DNA of 61,191 bases from CAZPKH01 sp964407165 (GTDB taxonomy: Bacteria; Bacteroidota; Bacteroidia; Bacteroidales; Muribaculaceae), in NCBI GenBank assembly GCA_964407165.1, contig CAYOUJ010000008.1:1-61191 (forward strand). The letters are read 5' to 3'. This document shows, one piece after another, positions 33,638 to 41,886 of this stretch. The notes below the pieces were generated by a model. It had not been told where the DNA came from. It ran no database searches and was given only the letters and a program-made list of their open reading frames with translations. The translations under genes were made by a program, and so were the position numbers. Position 1 is the stretch's first letter. Each line of letters opens with the position of its first letter.

Positions 33638-33653
33638 ATCTGTTTTGCGAGTG

Positions 33654-33661
33654 CAAAGGTA
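33654..33661 (-). promoter_or_regulatory. -7 box TACCTTTG for tRNA-fMet
   Basis: An exact -7 box 16 nt before the tRNA, with TTG (33681-33683 on the minus strand) 19 nt upstream. Confidence 0.75.
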
Positions 33662-33705
33662 CGTAGATTTTACTAATCTGCAATGTTTTTTGCTGTTAAA
33701 TAATC

Positions 33706-35049
33706 TTAAAACACGCCCACCGCGTTCAATAATACCACGAATATTGCTACCGGAGCTACGTATCGCAGCAGGAACAGAATAGGCCGGATGAGGTAGCCGT
33801 GCCCGCTAAGTTGCTCATTGATAACCGTCCGGCTGAGGCGCCAGCCCACAAACACGGCGATGGCCAGGCCGCCGACGGGCAGCAGGATGTTTGACGACAG
33901 GTTGTTGCAGATGTCGAAGACGGTCTGACCCAAGAGGGTAACATCGCTCAGGCAGCCGAAGCTGAGCGCGCAGAGCACGCCCACGACGGCACAGATGACA
34001 GTGTTCAAGAGTGTTGCGCCCTTGCGCGACATCCCCCTTTCCTCGATGAAGAAGGCGATGGAGATCTCGCTCATCGAGATGGTGGAGGTCAGCGACGCCA
34101 TGAACAGCAGGAAGAAGAAGAGGGTCGACCACACGATGCCGCCGGGCATCTGGTGGAAGATGGTGGGAAGCACCTCGAAGACCAGCTTCGGCCCCTGCTC
34201 CGGCGACATGCCGAAGGAGAACACGGCGGGGAAGATGACCATGGCGGCGAGCACGGCGGTGAGCACGTCGAGACCGGCGATGATGCCGGCGGTGCGCACG
34301 AGCTTGACGCGCTTGTTAAAGTAGCTGGCGTAGGTCATCATGCACCCCAGGCCGATGCTCAGCGAGAAGAATGACTGGCCCATGGCAGCTATGAGCGTCT
34401 GTGGCGTAATCTTCGAGAAATCAGGATGGAAGAAAAATTTGTAACCCTCGCGGGCCGCCGGCAGCGTGGCAGAGTTGATGCAGAAGGCCACGAGGATGAC
34501 AAACAGAAGCGGCATCAGTATGTTTGACACGCGCTCGATGCCCTTGGTGACGCCCCCGCGGAGCACCAGATAGTTGAGCGCCAGGAAGATGAGCGTCCAC
34601 AGCACGGGACGCCAGTTGCCGGAGGTGAACTCATCGAAGCGCTCGTGGAAGGCCGCGGCCGACGACAGATCCATCTGACCGGTGATGCTTGCCCAGCAGT
34701 ATTCCACCGTCCAGCCGGCGATGACGCTGTAGAAGCTGAGTATCATCATAGAGGCGACGATGCTCATGTAGCCAACCCAGTTCCATCGCGGCGTGCCGCT
34801 GAACTTGCGGAAAGCGCCGAAGATGTTGCTTCGCGAGCCGCGCCCCATAATAAATTCCGCGCATATCACGGGGATGCCCAGCAGCAGGGTGAAGCCGAGG
34901 TAGCAGAGCAGGAACGCGCCGCCGCCGTGGGTGCCGGCCTCGTATGGGAAGCGCCAGATGTTGCCAAGTCCCACCGACGAGCCGACGGTGGCGGCGATGA
35001 CTCCCAGACGGGTGGCAAACTGTGCGCGTGATGTCTTCTCTTCGCTCAT
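33706..35049 (-). CDS. Sodium-dependent NSS/SNF family transporter A
   Basis: The 447-residue inner-membrane protein belongs to the neurotransmitter:sodium symporter family (LeuT fold). The N-terminal TM1 signature 'VGSSVGLGNIWRFPYEAG' carries the sodium-site residues and the unwound substrate-binding segment. 'GGGAFLLCYLGF' and 'GLGCMMTYASYF' are further family landmarks. About 11 hydrophobic helices are visible. Substrates are probably amino acids. It is similar to the gene at 35503-36861, with a 179 bp AT-rich gap and a small gene between the two. Its own promoter is not evident. Confidence 0.92.
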   Translation of the reverse strand: MSEEKTSRAQFATRLGVIAATVGSSVGLGNIWRFPYEAGTHGGGAFLLCYLGFTLLLGIPVICAEFIMGRGSRSNIFGAFRKFSGTPRWNWVGYMSIVASMMILSFYSVIAGWTVEYCWASITGQMDLSSAAAFHERFDEFTSGNWRPVLWTLIFLALNYLVLRGGVTKGIERVSNILMPLLFVILVAFCINSATLPAAREGYKFFFHPDFSKITPQTLIAAMGQSFFSLSIGLGCMMTYASYFNKRVKLVRTAGIIAGLDVLTAVLAAMVIFPAVFSFGMSPEQGPKLVFEVLPTIFHQMPGGIVWSTLFFFLLFMASLTSTISMSEISIAFFIEERGMSRKGATLLNTVICAVVGVLCALSFGCLSDVTLLGQTVFDICNNLSSNILLPVGGLAIAVFVGWRLSRTVINEQLSGHGYLIRPILFLLRYVAPVAIFVVLLNAVGVF

Positions 35050-35078
35050 TTATAGATGATTAACGAAACGTTGCTTGA

Positions 35079-35215
35079 AATTTGATTGTAATGTTAAATG
35101 ATGAATAGTGAATGATAAATAATGAATTAATACCTTATATTATAGAGTTTTACAGAAATATGGGCGTTAATTGGTAATTTATCATTAATCATTTAATATT
35201 TATCATTACAATCTG
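35079..35215. repeat. Imperfect AT-rich inverted repeat with 7-bp period
   Basis: Left side TTTGATTGTAATGTTAAATG and a rightward mirror (about 35173-35215, containing TAAATATTAAATGAT when reversed) form an imperfect inverted repeat. The left arm includes five heptamers beginning AAT at 35097-35131. It sits between the small membrane protein gene and the downstream NSS gene. Confidence 0.65.
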
Positions 35216-35228
35216 ATTTTCAAAAAAT

Positions 35229-35498
35229 TTAGTTGACGGGGTCGCCAAGCGGGTCGCGGGTTGGTGCGGGCGTTTTAGTTGATTTGCTTTTGGTGGAGCT
35301 CTTGCGGGGTTTCTTTTCCTTTTGGGTCGGGCGCACGGTGTCGAGCTTGATGGCGGTGGTGTCGGCCGCCAACGGCTTGATTTCAGGACGATCGTAGAAC
35401 ACCCCCGAGTGAGCCATCACTATTGCAATCACTGTTAGAAGCACTATCAATAGCGCTATCATCGCACGCCGCTCACCAATCGAGTAATTTCCCGCCAT
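35229..35498 (-). CDS. Small single-pass membrane protein, unknown
   Basis: The 89-residue protein has one hydrophobic helix (about residues 12-31, 'MIALLIVLLTVIAIVMAHSG'). A roughly 55-residue tail is rich in Lys, Ser, Thr and Pro ('KEKKPRKSSTKSKSTKTP') and ends 'DPLGDPVN'. It lies 4 nt after the upstream NSS transporter gene and is surely co-transcribed with it. I recognise no family. It might be an accessory subunit, since some transporters have small partners, but nothing in the sequence proves that. The disordered basic tail could be periplasmic. Confidence 0.7.
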   Translation of the reverse strand: MAGNYSIGERRAMIALLIVLLTVIAIVMAHSGVFYDRPEIKPLAADTTAIKLDTVRPTQKEKKPRKSSTKSKSTKTPAPTRDPLGDPVN

Positions 35499-35502
35499 CC
35501 GT

Positions 35503-36861
35503 TTACAAGAAATTGGAAATGAACACTATGAGGATAAGCACAGGGGCGAGCCAACGGACTATGAACGTCACCACGTCGTAGAGGCGCGAGTAGAGCGTGC
35601 CGTCGTTTGACAGCTCGCTACGGAAGAAACCGCGTTTGGAGAACCAGCCCATCCACACGCACAGCAGCAGCGAGCTGAGAGGCAGCAGTATGTTGGAGGA
35701 GAAGGCGTCGAAAAGGCCGAAGATGGTCAGTCCAAAGACTTTGAAACCAGACCATACGCCGTTTGACAGCGAGCATACCGACGACAGCACGAACAGCGGC
35801 ATGAGCACCACCAGGCACGCCTTGACACGACCCATGCGGAAGCGGTCTTGCAAGAATCGTATCGACACCTCGGCAATCGATACCGTGGAGGTTAGCGCCG
35901 CCACCAGGAGCAGGGTGAAGAAGAGTATGCTCCAGAACTGCGTGAACGGCATCATGGCGAACACCTCCGGCAGCGTCACGAACACGAGTGTCGAGCCCTC
36001 TAATCCCTCGCCCTGCAGATTGAACGACATGACTGCGGGGAAGATAATGACGCCCATGAGCACCGCCACGAGCAGGTCGAGCAGCGACACGGTCACGGCC
36101 GTGGTGCCGAGCTTGGTCTTCTTGGGGAAATAGCTTGAGTAAGTGATAAGTATGCCCATGCCGAGGCTAAGGGAGAAGAATGCCTGCCCCAGGGCGTTGA
36201 GCGCCACCTTGGGGGTAATCTTAGAGAAGTCGGGGTTGAAAAAGAACTGCAGCCCCTCGCTTGCCTTGGGCAGCGTCATGGCCACCGAGCAGAAGATGAG
36301 AAGCAGCACGAAAAGCAACGGCATCAGCACATTGCTCATCCGTTCGATGCCCTTCTGCACGCCCATTATGAGTATGCCCAGGTTGATGGCAATCATTATG
36401 AACGTATTGACCAGCGGGGGCCACGGCTCGGTGACATATTCCTGCATGTGGGCGGTGAAGCGGCCGTTGAGCCCCGCCTCGCCGGCGACGCCGTCGAAGA
36501 GATTGCCCGTTAGTGACTGTATCAGATACTCGAACGTCCATCCGGCCACCACCATGTAGAAGCAGAGTATCAGGTAACTGGCGAGTATGCCGAGGGCGCC
36601 GACCACCCACCAGGGCTTGGCAGCCCCGAGATTCTTGAGCGAGCCGATGGCATCGGAGCCTCCCCCGCGGCCCACGGCAAACTCCGTGAGCATCACCGGC
36701 ACTCCGAGCAGAAACACGCATCCGATGTATACGAGCAGGAAAGCTGCGCCTCCGTTTGCCTGTGCCTCTGCCGGGAAGCGCCAGATGTTGCCCAGGCCCA
36801 CGGCAGAGCCGACAGTGGCGGCTATCAAACCAATCTTGGAACCAAATTGTACCTTTGACAT
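35503..36861 (-). CDS. Sodium-dependent NSS/SNF family transporter B
   Basis: The 452-residue paralogue of the NSS gene at 33706-35049 has TM1 'VGSAVGLGNIWRFPAEAQ', 'GGAAFLLVYIGCVFLLG' and 'GMGILITYSSYF'. About 11-12 membrane helices are expected. It should co-transport sodium with an amino acid or related small molecule into the cell. It is first of a three-gene minus-strand run. The leader contains a heptamer array and a TAAATTTG box at 36941-36948. Confidence 0.92.
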   Translation of the reverse strand: MSKVQFGSKIGLIAATVGSAVGLGNIWRFPAEAQANGGAAFLLVYIGCVFLLGVPVMLTEFAVGRGGGSDAIGSLKNLGAAKPWWVVGALGILASYLILCFYMVVAGWTFEYLIQSLTGNLFDGVAGEAGLNGRFTAHMQEYVTEPWPPLVNTFIMIAINLGILIMGVQKGIERMSNVLMPLLFVLLLIFCSVAMTLPKASEGLQFFFNPDFSKITPKVALNALGQAFFSLSLGMGILITYSSYFPKKTKLGTTAVTVSLLDLLVAVLMGVIIFPAVMSFNLQGEGLEGSTLVFVTLPEVFAMMPFTQFWSILFFTLLLVAALTSTVSIAEVSIRFLQDRFRMGRVKACLVVLMPLFVLSSVCSLSNGVWSGFKVFGLTIFGLFDAFSSNILLPLSSLLLCVWMGWFSKRGFFRSELSNDGTLYSRLYDVVTFIVRWLAPVLILIVFISNFL

Positions 36862-36865
36862 TAAC

Positions 36866-36928
36866 AGTGTTTAGTGTTTAGTGATCAGTGTTTAGCTTTC
36901 AAGTGAAAACTAAAAACTAAAAACTTTG
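36866..36928. repeat. Nine in-phase heptamers upstream of the NSS gene
   Basis: AGTGTTT, AGTGTTT, AGTGATC, AGTGTTT, AGCTTTC, AAGTGAA, AACTAAA, AACTAAA, AACTTTG follow each other with no phase slip, although the consensus changes partway through. Confidence 0.75.
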
Positions 36929-36940
36929 AAAATTTCGCTG

Positions 36941-36948
36941 CAAATTTA
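36941..36948 (-). promoter_or_regulatory. -7 box TAAATTTG for the NSS cluster
   Basis: Matches TAnnTTTG, 79 nt upstream of the 36861 start. The -33 element is weak. The predicted leader spans the heptamer array. Confidence 0.45.
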
Positions 36949-37021
36949 CGGCTTTTTGTTGTATTTTTTCACTTTTTGTGAAATTTTCTGCATCCCGCTT
37001 GCGTAAAATACAAAAAAAGCC

Positions 37022-37029
37022 TACCTTTG
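37022..37029 (+). promoter_or_regulatory. -7 box TACCTTTG for the GT2-ruvC operon
   Basis: An exact -7 box with TTG at 36999-37001 (20 nt spacing). It ends only 8 nt before ATG 37038, so the message is probably leaderless or nearly so. Confidence 0.7.
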
Positions 37030-37037
37030 TGGTAACT

Positions 37038-37787
37038 ATGCAGCCACTGTTTTCCATAATCATTGTCACCCGCAACGCCGCCGACGTCATTGATGCCACA
37101 CTTCGGAGCATCAACGACCAGACGTGCACGCTTTATGAGGTGATAGTGCAGGACGGAGCCTCCACCGACGACACCCTGGAGCGCATAAAGACTGTAAATC
37201 TCCACAATGTCAGCATCGTCAGCGAGCATGACGGGGGCATATACTACGGCATGAACCGCGCCCTCGCTCGCGCCAAGGGCGACTATGTGCTCTTCCTCAA
37301 CGCCGGCGACTCTTTTCACTCACCTGGCACTCTGCAGCTTATTGCCGACACGGTGATGGACGAAGACTATCCCGGCATAGCCTACGGTCGCACCAACATA
37401 ATCGACGCCGACCGTAACTACTTGTGCCCGCGGCACTTGGAGCCGCCGGAGGTGCTTAGCCTCGAGGCGTTCAAAGAGGGTATGGTGGTATGTCACCAGG
37501 CGTTTGTGGTCCTGCGCAAGCTGACCGGCCCGTATGACGTAAAATATCGCCTGTCGGCCGATTACGACTGGTGCATACAGTGCCTGCAGCGCTCGCGCCG
37601 CAACAAGTTCATCGACGCAGTGCTGGTCGACTATCTGCGCGAAGGCATGACCACGCGCCGCCGCCGCCGGTCGTTGTGGGAGCGCTACCGCATCATGTGC
37701 CGCTATTACGGCACGTGGAGCACCACGTGGCGCCACCTGCGCTTCGCCTGCCGCTTTCTCAGCCACAAACGCAAAGGATTGCAATGA
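37038..37787 (+). CDS. Family 2 glycosyltransferase
   Basis: The 249-residue soluble protein has a GT-A fold: 'FSIIIVTRNAADVI' at the start, 'VQDGASTDDT' near 38, and 'LFLNAGDSF' in place of the classical DxD. 'SADYDWCIQCLQRS' is the family's acceptor-site region. It resembles the WcaA/colanic-type GT2 enzymes with 'ISEHDGGIYYGMNRALARA'-like sequence. It likely adds a sugar to an envelope polysaccharide. I chose ATG 37038 because the promoter box at 37022-37029 excludes the longer frame. It leads an operon of small GYF_2 proteins, DUF4286 and ruvC. Confidence 0.9.
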   Translation: MQPLFSIIIVTRNAADVIDATLRSINDQTCTLYEVIVQDGASTDDTLERIKTVNLHNVSIVSEHDGGIYYGMNRALARAKGDYVLFLNAGDSFHSPGTLQLIADTVMDEDYPGIAYGRTNIIDADRNYLCPRHLEPPEVLSLEAFKEGMVVCHQAFVVLRKLTGPYDVKYRLSADYDWCIQCLQRSRRNKFIDAVLVDYLREGMTTRRRRRSLWERYRIMCRYYGTWSTTWRHLRFACRFLSHKRKGLQ

Positions 37788-37790
37788 CTT

Positions 37791-38144
37791 ATGGCTTCCG
37801 AAAAGCTGTACATATTATCGGATAGCGGAGTGCCGGAGGGCCCTTACACGCCGGCTCAATTGCGCGCCAAAGGTGTGACTGCCGACACGCAGATCTGGGA
37901 TGAAGCAACGTCGAAGTGGCTTCCGGCCAAAGAGATACCGGGCTTCTTCAGCACTTTTATGAATGAGGCGCCGGAGGAGGAACCGGCGGAACAGCCGGCT
38001 TCTCAATCCCCGATTCCCAAATCCCAATTCCAGAATCCCAACTCACGACCGCAGCATGCCACGCGCTTTATGCTACAGCTCATGCTGCAAGTGATCATAG
38101 CCGTCATAGTGACCATCATCACCACGCTAATAATAATAAACTAA
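37791..38144 (+). CDS. GYF_2 domain protein with C-terminal membrane anchor
   Basis: The 117-residue protein has an N-terminal GYF_2 (DUF4339) domain (about 5-50), with 'YILSDSGVPEGPYTPAQLRA' and 'QIWDEATSKWLPAKEI'. An acidic/Gln/Ser linker (about 60-90) leads to a hydrophobic C-terminal helix ('LMLQVIIAVIVTIITTLIII'). GYF_2 domains bind proline-rich peptides in eukaryotes. Here the proline-rich partner could be the linker of the next protein, which is an inference. It lies 3 nt after the glycosyltransferase gene. Confidence 0.8.
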   Translation: MASEKLYILSDSGVPEGPYTPAQLRAKGVTADTQIWDEATSKWLPAKEIPGFFSTFMNEAPEEEPAEQPASQSPIPKSQFQNPNSRPQHATRFMLQLMLQVIIAVIVTIITTLIIIN

Positions 38145-38160
38145 ACATATAACTCACTAA

Positions 38161-38778
38161 ATGAAAAAGTACTATATTGCGGTCGACGGTCAGCCTACCG
38201 GCCCCTTCAGCGTCGAGGAGCTCCGCGTGCGTAACATCAAGCCCGACACCCTGGTTTGGGCGGAAGGCATGTCAGACTGGTTGCAGGCCGGCACCGTCGG
38301 CGAGCTGTCGACAATCTTCAACCCTGTCAAAGGCGACCCGACCATTGCCGTGCCCAACATGAAGGGCCCGCAACAAACTCCCTACCAGCAACCGCAGCAG
38401 GCTCCCTACCAACAGCCCCAGCAGGCTCCTTACCAACAACCCCAGCAGTCTTACGGACAGCAGGCTCCCTATCAGCAGCCTTACGGCCAGCAGGCATCCT
38501 ATCAACAGCCCTACGGCCAGCAGCCCGGATATGGCCAGGCGCCACCCTCCAACTATATGGTATGGTCGATTCTGGTAACCATCTTCTGCTGTCTGATAGG
38601 CGGTATCGTGGCAATTGTCTACTCGTCGAAAGTGAACTCCCTCTGGGCCATGGGTGACCAGCAGGGTGCCTACCGTGCCGCCAACACTGCCAAGCAGTGG
38701 TGCATCTGGAGCGCCGTCGCCTCTGTGGGCCTGGGCATCCTCTACACCATCGCCATGGCTGCCGCTTTCGGTATCTGA
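38161..38778 (+). CDS. GYF_2 plus CD225/dispanin membrane protein
   Basis: The 205-residue protein has three parts. A GYF_2 domain (about 1-50) carries 'YYIAVDGQPTGPFSVEELR' and 'LVWAEGMSDWLQAG'. A low-complexity Gln/Pro/Tyr repeat (about 73-125) is built from QQAPYQQP and YGQQ units. A CD225 domain with two helices (about 130-205) contains 'WSILVTIFCCLIGGIVAIVY' and 'AANTAKQWC'. CD225 is the fold of animal IFITM proteins, which are membrane-shaping; bacterial members are uncharacterised. It lies in an operon with another GYF_2 protein. Confidence 0.85.
   Translation: MKKYYIAVDGQPTGPFSVEELRVRNIKPDTLVWAEGMSDWLQAGTVGELSTIFNPVKGDPTIAVPNMKGPQQTPYQQPQQAPYQQPQQAPYQQPQQSYGQQAPYQQPYGQQASYQQPYGQQPGYGQAPPSNYMVWSILVTIFCCLIGGIVAIVYSSKVNSLWAMGDQQGAYRAANTAKQWCIWSAVASVGLGILYTIAMAAAFGI
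38391..38534 (+). repeat. Tandem CAGCAGGCTCCCTAC-type coding repeat
   Basis: Tandem units within the GYF_2-CD225 gene encode QQAPYQQP and QQPYGQQ. Such tracts can change length by slippage. Confidence 0.7.
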
Positions 38779-39080
38779 TGACCATTGCCAACACCTCATA
38801 CTTCGTGCGTGCCGACGCTGTGGAGCCGTTCCTGCGCCTGGCGCGCGAGGTGTGCGTCCCTGCTTTGCATGCTGCCGGCGCGTCCGAGGCTATCCTTTGC
38901 CACGTCTCTGACGATCCCGGGCAGGGACACTCCACATACGCCATTCAGGCCCGGTTTGCAACGCGCGCCGAGGCAGAGCGATGGCACGAGGAGACCGGCG
39001 TCAGCCTTACTTCGCAGATAGCCACGGCCCTCGGCCCCGACAACCTCATGCACCTCACCACCCTCATGGATATAATCTGA
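38778..39080 (+). CDS. DUF4286 family protein
   Basis: The 100-residue protein has the length and ferredoxin-like pattern of DUF4286: 'ANTSYFVRADAVEPFLRLAR' at the start and 'HSTYAIQARFATRAEAERW' in the middle. The start ATG 38778 overlaps the preceding TGA by one base. Members are widespread in Bacteroidota, often upstream of ruvC, and have no known function. The next gene begins in the same frame a few codons after this stop. Confidence 0.8.
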   Translation: MTIANTSYFVRADAVEPFLRLAREVCVPALHAAGASEAILCHVSDDPGQGHSTYAIQARFATRAEAERWHEETGVSLTSQIATALGPDNLMHLTTLMDII

Positions 39081-39095
39081 CAAACAACGCTTTCC

Positions 39096-39683
39096 CTGGA
39101 GACGTCACAGTATAAGCGCGTAATCATCGGCATCGACCCGGGCACCAACGTCATGGGCTACGGTGTCATCGGCATCAACGACCGCTCGCAGCCCGTTGTG
39201 GTTGCTCTCGGCGTGCTTGAGCTAAATAAGTTTGAGAGCCATTATCTGCGCCTGCACCGCATATTCCAACGCACTACCTCGCTGGTCAAGCAATACCTGC
39301 CCGACGAGATGGCCATCGAAGCACCTTTCTATGGCAAGAACGTGCAGTCGATGCTCAAGCTCGGCCGTGCGCAGGGTGTGGCCATGGCAGCCGCGCTCGA
39401 GCGCGACGTGCCGATAGCCGAGTATGAGCCCTCGAAAGTGAAGATGGCCATCACCGGCAACGGCGCGGCGTCGAAGGAGCAGGTGCGCGAGATGCTCCGC
39501 CGCACCCTCAACCTGGCAACGGAGATGTTGCCGCAGCAGCTCGATGCTACCGACGCGCTTGCCGTGGCGATGTGTCATTACTATGAGTCGGGCAAGCCGG
39601 GCCGGGCACGGGGGCGCGGCCCTTCTCCGGCCAAGTCGTGGAAGGAGTTTGTGCAACGCAATGCCAACCGTGTGGTCAAATGA
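39096..39683 (+). CDS. ruvC: Holliday junction endonuclease RuvC, non-canonical start
   Basis: RuvC resolves Holliday junctions with RuvAB. The catalytic acids are present: Asp in 'IIGIDPGTN', Glu in 'MAIEAPFYGKN', and the Asp pair in 'LDATDALAVAMCH'. The first ATG (39153) lies after IGIDPG, so starting there would delete the essential first aspartate. The frame is open only back to the DUF4286 stop (39078-39080) and contains no ATG, GTG or TTG. CTG at 39096 gives a 195-residue protein of normal length and is my best guess. An assembly error or another near-cognate start is the alternative. The stop overlaps the next ATG (ATGA). Confidence 0.85.
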   Translation: METSQYKRVIIGIDPGTNVMGYGVIGINDRSQPVVVALGVLELNKFESHYLRLHRIFQRTTSLVKQYLPDEMAIEAPFYGKNVQSMLKLGRAQGVAMAAALERDVPIAEYEPSKVKMAITGNGAASKEQVREMLRRTLNLATEMLPQQLDATDALAVAMCHYYESGKPGRARGRGPSPAKSWKEFVQRNANRVVK

Positions 39684-41779
39684 CAGTCCGCCCGACATTA
39701 TTATATATGGCACTGCTCGTGCTGGCGTCATGCTCGGGAGCCTCTGATCCCGAGGGTGCTATTTTCAGCAATGAGGCCATCACGCTCTACCCCGACAGCG
39801 TGACTGTGCGCGGCGAAAAGGCCACGCAGACAGTCGCTCTCTCCTCCATGCACCTCCGCTTTGCAGGTGCAATAAATGGGGAGTGGCATGTCGACCGCCT
39901 GCCTGATGGGCTGCCGCGATTCACCGTGGGCATGAAACTCCCCGACGCGCTCTATAACCGTGCCGTTCAGACACTTGCCGACAGCGCCACGCAAGCGCTG
40001 TCACCCTATGCCACTCTGCTGACGCTCGCCTACCTCAACCCCGAGCGGGCCATGGAGACGCTGCGCGCACAGGTCAAGAACGGCCGTATACTCTCCGCCT
40101 CTACATCCGCTTGGCCCATCGACGTCAGCCGCGTAGCGTGGATACTCGCCGCTTACGAGCTATATTGCGTCACCGGCGACCGTGACTGGAGTGCCGAGAT
40201 GTATGACGTGGCCAAACTCTCCCTGGCCGACGACAACCATGTCAACTATAACTCGGAGCTCGAGCTATACTGCGGCAGCATGGTCCCGCTGGCCGATGCT
40301 TCACGCTTCTACCCAGAGTGGATGAACGCGGCGGACATTTATTCCTCATTCTCACTCGCTGCCAACGTGCTATATTGCAGGGCGTTTGCCATCATGGCCG
40401 TGCTTGGCGAGACCTTGGGGGAAAACGTCAGCCGCTACCGTGACATCTCACGCGCTCTGGTCGATGCTATAAACATAAACTTTTGGCAGCCCGACAGGAG
40501 GCGCTATTCGCAGATGTTATATGGCATCTTCCCTGTTCCGTCGCCGCTGACCGAAAACCTCGGACAAGCTTTCGCCGTGCTCTACGGAGTGGCCACCCCC
40601 GAGATGGCGCAGCGGCTGATGGAGCGAACGCCGCTGACCCCGCTCGGCGTCCCGGCAGTTTGGCCCTCTGACAAGCCCATGATTGATCCCACAGTACAGG
40701 CTTTCTGGGCTTTGGCCGCAGCCAAGACATCAAATGCCGACATGCTCATGGCCACCATGGCATCGATGATGGCTCAGGTGGCCGGCGACCCCGCGCCTGC
40801 AGAGGCCGCAGCCCTTTTGTCGCTCTATTTTAGGGTATTGGCCGGCGTGCAGTTTACACCGCAGGGGTTGCGCTTCAGCCCCGTCGTCCCCGCAGAGTTT
40901 GCTGCGGAGAAGATGATCAGCGGCCTGCGCTACCGCGGCGCCGAGCTGTCGGTGAAGATACACGGCACCGGCAGCCGCATCGCCCGCTTTACCATCGACG
41001 GCGTGGGGTGCTCAGAACCCGTGGTGCCAACCGACCTCACCGGCCACCATGTCATAGAGATAACCCTGAGCGGCAGCGGCCTGGAGCGACACCGCCTCCA
41101 GGAGGCGCCCAGCGCCCTTGCGGCTGCCCCCGCTCCTGTGCTGTCGGTGGAAGGCAACACCATCATCATCGGCAACTTTGCCAAGGGCACGCGCTACGAC
41201 GTCTGGGCCGACGGCGTGTTTGAGCAGAGTATAAAGTCGCGCACATACGTGCTCGAGCGACCCGACGCGTTCGGCGTCTTTGCCATCGCCGCCGAGGGGG
41301 GCTTCACCTCACGGCCCCTTGTGCGCCTGGCCCCGGAGGGTGAGCTGACAGTCCGCGCCGACTCGTTTGCCGTTGGCGGCACCATGCTGATGACTGACTC
41401 GCTCATGGCCCCGCAGATGGTCGAGACTTCGGCAATACACCTCAGCCACCTGGGCTTGCAGGCCGATGTGCCGGTAGCAGGCCGCTATCTGATAGACGTG
41501 TGCTATGCTAACGGCGCCGGCTCTGTGGAGACCCAGCGCTACTGCGGCATGCGCACGCTGCTGGTCAACGGCGACCGCGCCGGCGTCTTCGTGATGCCAC
41601 AGCTCGGTCTTGGCGACTGGAACGCCACGGCGTATTCCAACCCCTTGCAAGTGACGCTCCGCCAGGGCGTCAACCACTTCGCCATAGACTATCTCGTGCC
41701 CTTCAACATCAACGCCGCAGCCTCCGACAACCTGCTGCTCATCGCCTCCCTCCGTTTAAGAAGAATTCCCGACCTTTAG
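39680..41779 (+). CDS. Lipoprotein resembling (alpha/alpha)6 glycosidases
   Basis: The 699-residue protein has a lipobox (VLASC, cysteine at 18). The middle (about 90-430) is helical with Trp/Tyr-rich loops ('TSAWPIDVSRVAWILAAYEL', 'NINFWQPDRRRYSQMLYG', 'WPSDKPMIDPTVQAFWALAA'). This suggests a six-hairpin (GH63/MGH1-like) glycosidase fold. A C-terminal beta region (about 390-690) resembles the sandwich domains of such enzymes. I cannot assign a GH family or confirm catalytic acids. ATG 39680 overlaps the ruvC stop. The next gene is a SusA-like amylase, so a starch-related role is plausible. Confidence 0.6.
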   Translation: MTVRPTLLYMALLVLASCSGASDPEGAIFSNEAITLYPDSVTVRGEKATQTVALSSMHLRFAGAINGEWHVDRLPDGLPRFTVGMKLPDALYNRAVQTLADSATQALSPYATLLTLAYLNPERAMETLRAQVKNGRILSASTSAWPIDVSRVAWILAAYELYCVTGDRDWSAEMYDVAKLSLADDNHVNYNSELELYCGSMVPLADASRFYPEWMNAADIYSSFSLAANVLYCRAFAIMAVLGETLGENVSRYRDISRALVDAININFWQPDRRRYSQMLYGIFPVPSPLTENLGQAFAVLYGVATPEMAQRLMERTPLTPLGVPAVWPSDKPMIDPTVQAFWALAAAKTSNADMLMATMASMMAQVAGDPAPAEAAALLSLYFRVLAGVQFTPQGLRFSPVVPAEFAAEKMISGLRYRGAELSVKIHGTGSRIARFTIDGVGCSEPVVPTDLTGHHVIEITLSGSGLERHRLQEAPSALAAAPAPVLSVEGNTIIIGNFAKGTRYDVWADGVFEQSIKSRTYVLERPDAFGVFAIAAEGGFTSRPLVRLAPEGELTVRADSFAVGGTMLMTDSLMAPQMVETSAIHLSHLGLQADVPVAGRYLIDVCYANGAGSVETQRYCGMRTLLVNGDRAGVFVMPQLGLGDWNATAYSNPLQVTLRQGVNHFAIDYLVPFNINAAASDNLLLIASLRLRRIPDL

Positions 41780-41856
41780 TTTTTATTTTTTGGATTTTAG
41801 TTTTTTAGTAAAATGTCGTGCTGACGACCAGGCTACTTCAAGCTAAAAGACCAATT

Positions 41857-41880
41857 ACTAAAAACTAAAAACTAAAAACT
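41857..41880. repeat. ACTAAAA heptamer array
   Basis: ACTAAAA x3 plus a partial copy sit just before the SusA-like ATG. The same unit occurs upstream of the NSS gene (36908-36928). Confidence 0.75.
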
Positions 41881-41886
41881 ATTTCC

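Noticed and set aside
36850..36857. TACCTTTG on the plus strand
   Set aside because: It lies inside the first codons of the minus-strand NSS gene and has no -33 element or nearby plus-strand start; a better box for the plus-strand operon is at 37022.
39153..39683. RuvC starting at the first ATG
   Set aside because: It would lack the IGIDPG motif with the essential first catalytic aspartate.
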